DNA from: Chlamydiales bacterium | Lineage (GTDB): Bacteria; Chlamydiota; Chlamydiia; Chlamydiales; JAAKFR01 | Assembly: GCA_022601445.1 (NCBI GenBank) | Contig: JAJACP010000008.1 | Coordinates: 19,146 to 83,145 of the forward strand | DNA length: 64,000 nucleotides | Direction of reading: 5' to 3' | Part shown: positions 1-8,809 of the stretch, piece by piece | How the letters are laid out: every line of letters starts with the position of its first letter | How positions within the stretch are numbered: the first letter of the stretch is position 1 | Notes under the pieces: model-generated | The model's database searches: none | Seen by the model: the letters and a program-made list of their open reading frames with translations, nothing else | What the model was told of the DNA's origin: nothing | Made by a program: the position numbers and the translations under genes

Positions 1-1072
1 CGCAGACTGTCATCTCTTCTTGCCCCTCTTCAATCCGAAGAGAGATATTTGACCGTTTCTCTTTCAAGAGACGCTCTTTAATTTTACTGAACGTCACATT
101 TTTTCCGTCCAGACCAGCAAAAGGACCATTATTGACCATCACATTAACTGAGAGAGTCGGTTCATCAATACGGATTTTAGGTAGTTTCACAATATGTTCC
201 GGATCGCAGAGAGTGTCACCTAGCATCACATCAGGGATCCCTGATAAGCTCACAATATCCCCAGCAATCGCCTCTTCAAACTCTACTTTTTTAATGCCAC
301 TATACCCTTCAATACGGGTGATGGTCGCAGGAATTTCCTGGTTTTGTGGATCGATCCACATCACCCTTTGTCCCTTGACCACTTTTCCCCCCAAAATACG
401 TCCTGTTGCTTGCCTTCCAACGAATTGGTCGTAGTCAATGGTCATCGCTTGCATCAGAAAAGGAGCATCAGGGTCATCTTTAGGAGGTTCTACAGCATCG
501 ATAATCAGGTCAAAAAGAGGCTGCATGTCTTTTTTCTCATCTCCAACATGTGCCAACGCGTACCCTTCAATCGCTGAGCTGTAGCAGTAGCGGAAATCAA
601 GCTGCTGATCATCAGCACCGAGCTCAACAAACAGGTCAAACGTCAGGTTTAGAGCACGATCAGGATCGGCATGTGGACGGTCAATCTTGTTGATCACCAC
701 AATCGGCTTTAATCCCATCTTCAATGCTTTTGACAACACAAAACGTGTTTGCGGCATCGGACCGTCCTGGGCATCAATCAACAAGAGCACTGAGCTGACC
801 ATTCCAAGGACACGCTCCACTTCACCTGAGAAGTCAGAGTGACCAGGCGTATCGATAAAATTAATCGTATAATCTTGATACTTGAGGCTGGTGTGTTTAG
901 CAAAAATTGTGATGCCTCTCTCTTTTTCCTGGTCATAGGAGTCCATCATCCGTTCAGGGACCTCTTCATTGTCCCTAAAGAGATTGGATTTTTTAAGAAG
1001 GGCGTCTAAAAGAGTGGTTTTCCCATGGTCAATGTGGGCGATAATGGCGATATTACGGAAGTGCTTGCTCAT
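1..1072 (-). CDS. typA: Ribosome-associated GTPase TypA/BipA (5' part, runs off left edge)
   Basis: Translation factor-like GTPase that acts on the ribosome, mainly under stress. The visible ~357 residues start [20 protein letters not shown], with the G1 P-loop AHIDHGKTT, a G3 DTPGHSDF, a G4 NKIDRPHA and a following beta-barrel domain ([17 protein letters not shown]). The order and spacing match TypA/BipA rather than LepA or EF-G. ATG at 1072 is the only start that keeps the canonical N-terminus. The C-terminal half lies outside the window. The next gene to the right is divergent, so the 164 bp between them should hold both promoters; I could not assign either with confidence. Confidence 0.95.
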   Translation of the reverse strand, partial: MSKHFRNIAIIAHIDHGKTTLLDALLKKSNLFRDNEEVPERMMDSYDQEKERGITIFAKHTSLKYQDYTINFIDTPGHSDFSGEVERVLGMVSSVLLLIDAQDGPMPQTRFVLSKALKMGLKPIVVINKIDRPHADPDRALNLTFDLFVELGADDQQLDFRYCYSSAIEGYALAHVGDEKKDMQPLFDLIIDAVEPPKDDPDAPFLMQAMTIDYDQFVGRQATGRILGGKVVKGQRVMWIDPQNQEIPATITRIEGYSGIKKVEFEEAIAGDIVSLSGIPDVMLGDTLCDPEHIVKLPKIRIDEPTLSVNVMVNNGPFAGLDGKNVTFSKIKERLLKEKRSNISLRIEEGQEEMTVC

Positions 1073-1236
1073 TTGGATACTAAAGTTAAATTTACAGGCC
1101 CTAAATTATAAGGTATTACGACAAAAAAGCCTATCTTTTAAAATTAGATCTGCTCTCCAGAGCCTACTTTAAAATCGCCTTGATCTTTTCTTGACGGAAG
1201 CCTAGTATTCTTTTTTTACTTAACAAGGAGGTTCCC

Positions 1237-1692
1237 ATGGCAGCGTCAGCAAGCGCGTCTAGTAATTCATCTACTATTGGTATAGTATTACAAGTTCATG
1301 ACAGCAATATAGTGCACGCAGCGACTGCTCACCAGAAAGCTAACGTAGATTATGACAGGCTAATGGACAATGAACTTGTTGCAAAAGTGTATAATTATCT
1401 CTCAACTGACCCTGTTCTTACTCCAAAGCAAATTGCAGACAAACTGCTTACCAATTCACACAAAGCGCTGGAAACCTGTAATGGCGGTGGAGCCGATCAA
1501 AAGGAATTCGATCGACTGATAGCCGTGGGAAAAAAGAGAGCTGATGACATCACAGACTTTGATTTACCCGATCAAACTGTGGAAAAAGTTTATGGGTTGA
1601 TCCGGATCTTATATCCAATATACAGAGCTGCAGAGAAAGCAAACGCAGACTACCATTCTCCCTTTTCAATGGCTGTAATCGACGACGACTAA
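1237..1692 (+). CDS. Hypothetical protein, 151 aa
   Basis: I do not recognise the family. The ATG is preceded by a strong AAGGAGG at a good distance, so the frame is very likely translated. The protein is soluble, with a Ser/Ala-rich N-terminus, no signal peptide or membrane segment, and a mostly helical, acidic composition ending in DDD. Residues 30-60 (HAATAHQKANVDYDRLMDN) and 128-143 (IYRAAEKANADYHSPF) share a short AxxKANxDY pattern, possibly a weak internal duplication. It stands alone between divergent typA and a broken AlbA_2 gene. Small orphan proteins with strong ribosome sites are common among chlamydial effectors, but no secretion signal can be proved here. Confidence 0.7.
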   Translation: MAASASASSNSSTIGIVLQVHDSNIVHAATAHQKANVDYDRLMDNELVAKVYNYLSTDPVLTPKQIADKLLTNSHKALETCNGGGADQKEFDRLIAVGKKRADDITDFDLPDQTVEKVYGLIRILYPIYRAAEKANADYHSPFSMAVIDDD

Positions 1693-1749
1693 TCACGCTT
1701 TATATAGCAAGGTGGCTTGTATAGTATTTTTTATCTACGAAAAATTGTC

Positions 1750-3573
1750 ATGACCACACAATTCTGTTCTTTTCAGCCATCAGAAATTCTATCCTACCTC
1801 AATTGGGAGGAGGGTGAAGATTTAGAGTTTAAATCGGCTAAAGGAGGTCTTCCAAAAAGCCTCTGGGAAACCTATAGCGCACTGGCAAACACGCGTGGTG
1901 GCATCATCTTGCTAGGAGTAGAGAACGATGGTTCGGTGAGTGGTATAGAGAACATATCAGCAATCAAAAGAGATTTCTGGAATACAATCAATAATCGAGG
2001 GAAAGTGAGCATCAATCTTTTGAAAAATGAAGATGTTCAAGATCTACGACATCCAAATGGAGCACTCATTGCCATCCGCGTCCCTCAAGCTACCCGTTAT
2101 CAAAGTCCCGTGTTCGTTGGCCAAAATCCTCTAACTGGAACTTATAGACGTAATGCAGAGGGTGACTACAGATGTACAGAAAAGGAAGTCGGGCGCATGC
2201 TCTCAGACCGAGCCGAAGAACCCGCTGACAGCCGTATTCTGGAACACTACACTCTTGACGATCTTGATTTTTCCAGTTTAAAGCAGTACCGTCAGCGCTT
2301 TGCCTCTCTAAAGCCTACTCATCCTTGGTTGAGCGAAGATGATCAAGAGTTCCTCTGTAAACTGGGGGGTTGGCGCTCATGCCGCGCTAGCCAAAAGCAA
2401 GGAATCACAGTAGCCGGCCTGTTGATGTTCGGTCGAGAAGAAATTCTTAGAGAAGTCTTACCCCAATATCACGTCGACTACCGTGAAAAGCTTTCAACTC
2501 AATCTGATGTACGCTGGACAGATCGCTTAACACTAGATGGAACATGGCCCGGCAACTTATTTCAATTTTACTTGCGCGTAATGCAAAGATTATCTGCTGA
2601 CCTAAAACTACCTTTTCAACTCGATCATGACTGATTCCGCAAAGGAGAAACTGTGGTGCATGTAGCCATAAGGGAAGCCCTAGTCAATGCTCTTATTCAC
2701 GCAGATTATCAAGGTCAAGGGGGAATCGTAATAGAGAAACATCAAGATCGATTCGAGTTCTCCAACCCTGGCTGTTTGCTAATCTCATTCGATCAAATGC
2801 TGAACGGAAATATCAGTGAATGTCGTAACAAAACACTACAAAATCTATTCACCATGATCGGAGCTGCTGAGATAGCGGGATCAGGTCTAGATAAAATACG
2901 AATGGGGTGGAGCTCTCAGCATTGGCGTTCTCCCATGATGCGAGAAAATATACAGCCTGACCGTATACTTTGGATTTTACCAATGGTCAGCCTAATCCCA
3001 GAAAGTTCGCTCGCTCGATTAAAGCTTCGATTCGCAGAAAAATTTCCATCGTTTAGCAAAATGGAAATTCAAGCTCTTGTCACCGCAGATGTGGAAGGCT
3101 ATGTAGACAATGCGCGTATGCGACAGATCACTAACCTTCACGCGACAGACATCACTTCTATTCTTCAAAATCTAGTGAGTAGAGAAGCGTTGGTCCAAAA
3201 GGGGCAAGGACGCTGGACGCGCTATATCCTCTTTGACTCCCTACATAAGAACTCTGACTCCGTACATAAGAACTCTGACTCCGTACATAAGGGAAAAATA
3301 CCTGAGGATCAGTGGAATAACATTTGGTCTCTAGCCAAACCGGTTCGAGAAAATAAGCGTTTATCTCCTGACCATATGGAAAAAATGATTCTGACTCTTT
3401 GCAAGGAGCGCTGGCTCACCAGAAGTCAACTCAGCGCGCTACTGGACAGAAATCCAGATGGTTTACGTACCCGTTTCTTAACACCGATGGTCCGCCATGG
3501 CCTTCTCCAACTACGCTACCCTGACAAGCCAAACCGTGTCGATCAAGCCTACTCGGCAACCCGAACATCTTGA
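1750..3573 (+). pseudogene. AlbA_2/Schlafen-type ATP-binding regulator, broken by one in-frame TGA
   Basis: Two collinear open stretches in the same frame are separated only by TGA at 2632-2634. The N-terminal part has the AlbA_2 (Schlafen AAA_4) signature: EGEDLEFKSAKGG, then TRGGIILLGVENDG. The second part continues with REALVNALIHADYQGQGG, GSGLDKI and a C-terminal helical winged region, as in ATP-binding transcriptional-regulator-like proteins of this family (about 600 aa). The likely start is ATG 1750; an upstream TTG at 1717 is also open. After the stop, AAAGGAG followed by GTG at 2653 could restart translation, so two separate half-proteins are possible. Residues encoded at 3235-3291 form a short tandem repeat. 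Family members are often accessory or phage-defence associated. The nonsense codon suggests decay. Confidence 0.8.
3235..3291 (+). repeat. 21-bp tandem repeat inside the AlbA_2 gene
   Basis: About 2.7 copies of a 21-bp unit (GACTCCGTACATAAGAACTC plus T) encode HKNSDSV repeats. The first copy differs by one base (CTACAT for GTACAT). The unit is a multiple of three, so copy changes keep the frame. It lies between the ATP-binding region and the C-terminal winged region. Confidence 0.9.
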
Positions 3574-3579
3574 AACCTG

Positions 3580-3858
3580 CTAATCGTGCTTCATCATATT
3601 TCGAAAATCATGAAACGCCTCTCTTATTCCAATCCTAAGTCCAGGTTCCTGACAGTCCAAAGCTACAAGCTGGAGAATCCACCCAATTAAGATTAGACTG
3701 ATACCAATTTCTCGGCTAAAGCCAACAGGAGACCAGGGGGAGACACCAATGACTGCAATCATCTGCAAAGCACACCCTAAAAGACCCACTTTACACGGAT
3801 TAAGGTGAAAGAGAGCAGATAGCCTGCTGTAAGGGCTAGAGGCAACTGTAAGTGACAT
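3580..3858 (-). CDS. Small membrane protein, 92 aa (paralogue of next gene)
   Basis: Two predicted membrane segments: about residues 22-43 (LLGCALQMIAVIGV) and 51-68 (ISLILIGWILQLVAL). CAGGAG lies 6 nt before the ATG, so translation is plausible. The second segment, GISLILIGWILQLVA, closely matches CISLIVVSWIIQLVA in the upstream 77-aa protein, making the two tandem paralogues 14 bp apart. No known family comes to mind and no catalytic motif is visible. Its place at the end of the ald - Hsp70-like cluster suggests co-transcription. Function unknown. Confidence 0.65.
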   Translation of the reverse strand: MSLTVASSPYSRLSALFHLNPCKVGLLGCALQMIAVIGVSPWSPVGFSREIGISLILIGWILQLVALDCQEPGLRIGIREAFHDFRNMMKHD

Positions 3859-3872
3859 AATGAACTCCTGGT

Positions 3873-4106
3873 TTAAGCTCTTTTTTTATTAAAGGAAGGT
3901 GACTGTGCTACAAGCTGAATGATCCACGACACCACAATCAATGAAATGCAAGTCCCTCGCCCTACGCTTACAGGCAGACGCCCTGTAGCGGCTATGACAG
4001 TAAACACCTGGACTGCATACATTGCCGTGATAATATCCAAACGTAGAGGCGGTAATCGTGGACAAGGCAACCATCTATTAGGCTCCTGAGCTACCGGTTT
4101 CACCAT
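3873..4106 (-). CDS. Small membrane protein, 77 aa
   Basis: The start ATG lies inside the last codons of the Hsp70-like gene (29-nt overlap) and has AAGGAG upstream in the context GAAGGAGTTTTTCATG. It has two hydrophobic segments, about 28-42 (MYAVQVFTVIAATG) and 53-67 (CISLIVVSWIIQLVA), and a basic tail (NKKRA). It is a paralogue of the following 92-aa protein, sharing the second membrane segment and a similar spacing from the first. The tight overlap suggests translational coupling to the chaperone-like gene. No family recognised. Confidence 0.65.
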   Translation of the reverse strand: MVKPVAQEPNRWLPCPRLPPLRLDIITAMYAVQVFTVIAATGRLPVSVGRGTCISLIVVSWIIQLVAQSPSFNKKRA

Positions 4107-6708
4107 GAAAAACTCCTTCTTTTAACACTAATCCTGTTGGTAGAGAATCGCCAAAACAACGTTCCTGCTCTTGAACCGTCAACTCTCGCTTCTGCATCAG
4201 AAGGGCAAGATCAGAGGACTCGGCATGCTTCTCTAAATACATTTTAACCTGATCGATAGTGGCAGCTGAAAGATTGACCTCAAGGCAGTCAGTTTGACGG
4301 GCTAGAAGTGTGAGAGGAAAAATAAGCTGCACTTCTGAAATGTTGACTAAACGGCTGATCCACCCTTCACACAATCTAGATGGAATGACGTTGGCAGCAG
4401 TCCCATAAAGTGGCGCACGTGCACCTAATCTACCTAGTGCCCAAAAGTCGCACGCCTCTCCATGCCCTCTCACAATCCGCTCCACAAGCGCCTCGCCGAG
4501 CTTCACTTTATGGGGCATCTCGACAAGCTCTAGAGAAGCTAAAGCCCTTAGCTGCTCGGCATAGGCGTAGCCTCCCTTCCGTTTGACAATGAGCTGCCGC
4601 TTCTTTTTATCGTAGACAAGCGGGAAGAGTTCGCTATAGATCTGCATCTGCTGCCCTTTGCTCAAGCCTGCCGCAATCCGCCTATAACAAATCCACTTTT
4701 GAATCAGCACCTCATCATCTAGCTTGAGTTTTGCCTCAGTTAAATGAAGCTTCCACAGTTCCTTAATCCGAAAATCATCGAGTGGGTAGCCACGCCCGGG
4801 ACGGAGAAAGAAGCCGGCTAAATTCCAAAATTTAGCCGCATACGCCTGTGCCAGCCCACGCTTTTCTGATTGAACAAGTAGGGGCTCAAAAAGCCCTCTC
4901 AATAGACTCGGAGACCACTCACTACGAGGACGCTCGATCACAGTTTCAAGCGTGGGCATCAAGACTTTTAACTTGGCTTGAGCTCCCACAGAAAAGGCCT
5001 CCACAAGCCGCTGTTTGGCCGGCTCTAAGAAAGAAGTTTCAAAGGTTTCATCCGTGAGACGCTTCTCTTTGGTGTACCCACTTAAAAGAAACTCCAGCTT
5101 CCAGCGGTGGTCGGTTTTCTCTGAACGCACCCAAAGCTCAAGTGTCCCAATCTCAGTTAAACGAATCGTTAAACGGACTGGAATACGGGTATTTTGCGCA
5201 CTACCAAAGCGGAGAACGGTTTCAATCGGAGGCAGAGGGGTCATGCTCTCCTCTTCAAAGGAAAGCATCATACCAGGCTGATCGCCTATACGCGTGTGCG
5301 AATGATAGAGCTGAAAAGAGACGGGTCTGTTGGGTAAAAGAGAGAAAATGTGCTCCGAGTGCAGCTCTGCCCCCTCTTCTGCACCACGCGGCACGAGCGT
5401 CAAAACGCGCTCTTTTTCTACTTCAAGATAGTAGGCACGTGGCACTCCGCCACTAATACGAATCCCCTCGCCTTGACGCGCTTTTCCATAGTAGGCAGCA
5501 CCTCTTGCTACAGCTAAATCTAAACTGCTGGAGGGGAGAATTTTCACTGGCTTTGCTTCACCAAACCAAAGATCGAGTGAGCGCACGAGGCGTTCCTGAA
5601 AAAGAGAGGGTTTTAGTGCTCCGCCGTTAAATAGAAGATAGGTAGGCTTAGGATGGTGCGAAAGAAAGTTAGCCAAGTGCTTGGTAATGGAGGAGTCGGG
5701 CTCGTAAGGAAGCCCTACATTGTGTAGGTCACTCCCTTGTATTAAGTGGCGCGCTTGATCAAAATCGTAGAGACCGAAAAACCCGTCGACTAAGACAGAA
5801 GCAACCTCTTCTGCACTGATTTCCAAACTGAGGCCTCCCCCAACTAAGCGCGATCCTTTTCCAGGAATCCAAATGGAGTGGCGGCTCGCTCCGGCTAAAA
5901 TGGCCTCTTTAGCAGCACGGGCCTGATGACGTAAAGCCAACCACTGGGTCCGATCTAGTTGTTCGGTTAACTGCGTCTCCATGTAGTGGCACAGAGCAGT
6001 ATCCATATTATCGCCCCCAAGCAACAGATGCTTGCCGACTGCCATCCGCTGAAAGCCCCCTTCTGTCACCTCAATCAGGCTAAAATCCGTGGTCCCACCA
6101 CCCACATCACAGACGAGAATAGAAGCGCCTTTTTCAAGCGTCTCTTTTTCATGCGTACTCAACCAATTGTAAAAAGCGGCCTGTGGCTCTTCAAGCAAGG
6201 TAGGATGAGGAATCCCGGCTAGCAGCGCCGCCTCAACTGTTAAGCTGCGCGCCACTTCATCAAAAGAAGCCGGAACCGTCAACACCACCTCTTGCTCTTC
6301 TAAAGGATCTTTGAAATGGGCATTCCATGCCATGCGGATGTGACGTAAATAACTGGCGCTCGCCTCAACAGGTGTGAGCTTGCGCGCGTCATCAGCTGCT
6401 TCAAAAGGAAGAATCGCCTCCTTGCGGTTGGCAGCTGCATTAATGAGCCAACTCTTGGCTGATTGAACAAGACGAGTCGGCACCTTAGCTCCTTGCTCGC
6501 GCGCCCACTGCCCCACAGCAAAATCGCGATTAGGCAGCTCATGTGGCTGGGACAAATAGTGAAAGGAAGGGAGTGTGGGAAGCGCTTCCATTACCCCTTT
6601 TGCATTGAGCTGAGGGATACGAAAGAGCTTGATGGGACCTCCCATCTCGCTATACGCAACGGCGCTATTGGTGGTGCCTAGATCAATTCCAACAACGTAA
6701 CGACTCAT
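4078..6708 (-). CDS. Hsp70/DnaK-family protein with a large C-terminal extension, 876 aa
   Basis: The N-terminal actin-like ATPase of the Hsp70 family is complete: GIDLGTTNSAVAY phosphate-1 loop, VLTVPASFDEVARSLTVEAA, VCDVGGGTTDFSLIEV phosphate-2 loop and LLFNGGALKP adenosine motif. The C-terminal ~450 residues are not a DnaK substrate domain. They resemble the long C-terminal region of the large non-canonical Hsp70 proteins (DUF3731-type, by recollection), so this is not the cell's main DnaK. The start is ATG 6708; it shares ATGA with the stop of ald, indicating translational coupling. A longer open frame to 6750 starts ahead of the conserved N-terminus and is unlikely. Substrate and co-chaperones are unknown; no DnaJ or GrpE gene is adjacent. 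Confidence 0.9.
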   Translation of the reverse strand: MSRYVVGIDLGTTNSAVAYSEMGGPIKLFRIPQLNAKGVMEALPTLPSFHYLSQPHELPNRDFAVGQWAREQGAKVPTRLVQSAKSWLINAAANRKEAILPFEAADDARKLTPVEASASYLRHIRMAWNAHFKDPLEEQEVVLTVPASFDEVARSLTVEAALLAGIPHPTLLEEPQAAFYNWLSTHEKETLEKGASILVCDVGGGTTDFSLIEVTEGGFQRMAVGKHLLLGGDNMDTALCHYMETQLTEQLDRTQWLALRHQARAAKEAILAGASRHSIWIPGKGSRLVGGGLSLEISAEEVASVLVDGFFGLYDFDQARHLIQGSDLHNVGLPYEPDSSITKHLANFLSHHPKPTYLLFNGGALKPSLFQERLVRSLDLWFGEAKPVKILPSSSLDLAVARGAAYYGKARQGEGIRISGGVPRAYYLEVEKERVLTLVPRGAEEGAELHSEHIFSLLPNRPVSFQLYHSHTRIGDQPGMMLSFEEESMTPLPPIETVLRFGSAQNTRIPVRLTIRLTEIGTLELWVRSEKTDHRWKLEFLLSGYTKEKRLTDETFETSFLEPAKQRLVEAFSVGAQAKLKVLMPTLETVIERPRSEWSPSLLRGLFEPLLVQSEKRGLAQAYAAKFWNLAGFFLRPGRGYPLDDFRIKELWKLHLTEAKLKLDDEVLIQKWICYRRIAAGLSKGQQMQIYSELFPLVYDKKKRQLIVKRKGGYAYAEQLRALASLELVEMPHKVKLGEALVERIVRGHGEACDFWALGRLGARAPLYGTAANVIPSRLCEGWISRLVNISEVQLIFPLTLLARQTDCLEVNLSAATIDQVKMYLEKHAESSDLALLMQKRELTVQEQERCFGDSLPTGLVLKEGVFHGETGSSGA

Positions 6709-7823
6709 GTCCCGATAAAGTCTGCTGCAGGTCGGTAAGGATAGCCGCAATCGTGCGCCACATGCTCATTGGTCACATGTCCTAAACAGACATTCAATCC
6801 CTCAAGTAGTCCTGGATCGTCTTGCATGGCTGTTTTATAGCCCTTATTTGCCATTTCTAAGACATAAGGGGCGATCGCATTGGTCAGCGCTTGTGTGGAC
6901 GTGCGTGCGCACGCACCGGGCATATTAGCTACACAGTAATGCACTACATTGTGCACTTCATAGATCGGATCGGAGTGGGTAGTCGGACGTGAGGTTTCAG
7001 AGCATCCTCCCTGATCAATGGCGACATCGACAAAGACGCTTCCGGGAGACATCGACTTGATCATCTCATCGGTAATGAGTTTAGGAGCCATTTTCCCAGG
7101 AATTAACACTGCTCCCACAACCAAGTCAGCTGTTTGCAGCGCCTCTTCCACAGAGACAGGAGTGGAATAAATTGTCTTGAGCAGAGGGCCATAGAGATCA
7201 TCGAGCTCACGTAATCGAGAAAGACGTCTCTCCAAAATCGTCACGTCTGCTCCAAAGCCCATTGCCATGCGGGCCACTTGAGTGCCGACAATTCCTCCTC
7301 CAATCACAATCACTTTTGCCGGAGGTACACCGGGAACACCACCAAGAAGCAAACCCTTGCCGCCATTGGCCATCTGAAGAGAGGTCGCTCCAGCCTGAAT
7401 GGCAATGCGGCCTGCAACCTCACTCATGGGGGTCAGAAGAGGCAAGCGCCCTTTAGGATCCGTGACGGTTTCAAAGGCGACACCCACCACTTTCCGCTCT
7501 ATTAAATGCTTAAGCTGCTCTGGATCAGGAGCTAGATGGAGAAAGCAGAAGAGAATCTGATCTTTCCTAAGGAGAGGAAACTCAGACTTTTGTGGCTCTT
7601 TGACCTTCACGATCATGTCCGCTTTTTTATAAACCTCTTCAATGGAGGGCACAACGGTGGCACCGGCGTGTTCATACATCTGATCGGTAAAGCCGATCTT
7701 TTGCCCTGCTAGTGTTTGGACTAAAACGGTGTGTCCAGCTTGGACAAGAAGGCTCACAAGACCGGGAGTCGCACCTAGGCGGTATTCGTGATTTTTCAGC
7801 TCTTTAGGAATTCCAATGATCAT
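6705..7823 (-). CDS. ald: Alanine dehydrogenase
   Basis: NAD-dependent oxidative deamination of L-alanine to pyruvate and ammonium, in the cytosol. At 372 aa it has the family length. Landmarks are MIIGIPKELKNHEYRLGATP at the N-terminus with the substrate Arg, KVKEP with the catalytic-region Lys, the His of FLHLAPD, the Rossmann loop VIGGGIVGTQVARMAMGFGA, and VDVAIDQGGCSETSRPTTHS. CTGGAG lies 8 nt before the ATG. Its stop overlaps the start of the Hsp70-like gene. Together with the large glutamate dehydrogenase further right, it suggests amino acids are used as carbon source or redox sink. Confidence 0.96.
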   Translation of the reverse strand: MIIGIPKELKNHEYRLGATPGLVSLLVQAGHTVLVQTLAGQKIGFTDQMYEHAGATVVPSIEEVYKKADMIVKVKEPQKSEFPLLRKDQILFCFLHLAPDPEQLKHLIERKVVGVAFETVTDPKGRLPLLTPMSEVAGRIAIQAGATSLQMANGGKGLLLGGVPGVPPAKVIVIGGGIVGTQVARMAMGFGADVTILERRLSRLRELDDLYGPLLKTIYSTPVSVEEALQTADLVVGAVLIPGKMAPKLITDEMIKSMSPGSVFVDVAIDQGGCSETSRPTTHSDPIYEVHNVVHYCVANMPGACARTSTQALTNAIAPYVLEMANKGYKTAMQDDPGLLEGLNVCLGHVTNEHVAHDCGYPYRPAADFIGT

Positions 7824-7930
7824 AAGATGGCTCCAGTTTTTATCGGCGGGGAGTGTAACACAACTGTGAACCTATCCGCAAAGTCTTTCCGCTGCCACCC
7901 CCTTCTAGTTAACACTAATGGAAGTTTGGC

Positions 7931-8743
7931 TTACAGATACAAAATAATGTTTGACACAGCCATGCAACGCTCTATAGCCCTCTTAACAGCGTTTAGCTCA
8001 TTAGCAGGGGCTGTTGCAATCGCGGTTGTGATCTTCGTTTCAAAAAGCGTAAATACATGCAACAAGTTGTGTTTTTCTTTTTTATCAACACTCTCTTTAA
8101 TGGATTTCAAAATACAAACGGCTTGATATACAGCTTCAACTAACTGTACGTAGGTTGAACCTGCCGTGATAGATTCATAAAATCCTTTAACCGTTGAATG
8201 ACTCAACTCATCGGGGAATACTTGATCCCCCTGACTTGCACATGTATCCCCCCCCAATAGGCGATCAATTGCTTTAATCACTCTTTTTGCTTCCAAAAGA
8301 GCTTCTTTTTTAGTTGTGCTAGCCATGCTTTGAGTTTGAGCTGCAAGCTGGCTAACAAAAGCCACATTCTCTCTATGTGACGTTTCTATCATCTGACTCG
8401 CACTCTGTGTGCCAGCACCTACTCCGGCGGCTGTAGAAACAGGTGCAGGTCTCGTTTGATGGGGCGTCACAGAAATTACTGGGGGAGGTACAGCTGAGGT
8501 AGCGCCCACTGGTTCTTTTTTCTTTGAAGACAGTAAACACCCTAGTGTGACTGCAAAAAGCACAGTCCCTGCAACGATCAGCCCAGCACCTCCACCAATC
8601 CCAATCCCCCATATTCCTTGACAGGCACAAGCCCCTAAAACGATCAAAGCAACAGCCATAACCTTAAGAGTCAAAGCACAAGAAATTTTTCTAAAGTTCA
8701 AAGAAGAGCCTGAGTGAACTGATAAAACATCTGACGCAGACAT
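7931..8743 (-). CDS. Candidate inclusion membrane (Inc-like) protein, ~270 aa
   Basis: No sequence family recognised. Residues ~27-72 form two hydrophobic helices separated by a short Gly-rich turn (VMAVALIVLGACACQG ... GLIVAGTVLFAVTLGCLL), the bilobed hydrophobic domain that defines chlamydial Inc proteins. A Lys-rich stop (SSKKKEP), a Pro/Ser/Thr linker and a soluble helical C-terminus follow. GAGGTGG lies just before ATG 8743; an in-frame GTG at 8749 is the alternative. Inc proteins are type III secreted into the inclusion membrane; that role is inferred from topology only. It sits alone between ald and smc. Confidence 0.6.
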   Translation of the reverse strand: MSASDVLSVHSGSSLNFRKISCALTLKVMAVALIVLGACACQGIWGIGIGGGAGLIVAGTVLFAVTLGCLLSSKKKEPVGATSAVPPPVISVTPHQTRPAPVSTAAGVGAGTQSASQMIETSHRENVAFVSQLAAQTQSMASTTKKEALLEAKRVIKAIDRLLGGDTCASQGDQVFPDELSHSTVKGFYESITAGSTYVQLVEAVYQAVCILKSIKESVDKKEKHNLLHVFTLFETKITTAIATAPANELNAVKRAIERCMAVSNIILYL

Positions 8744-8809
8744 AACCACCTCGATTAATTAAAAAATAAGGTTTATTTTAATCAATTATTAATAAAAAAT
8801 CAATCTAAA

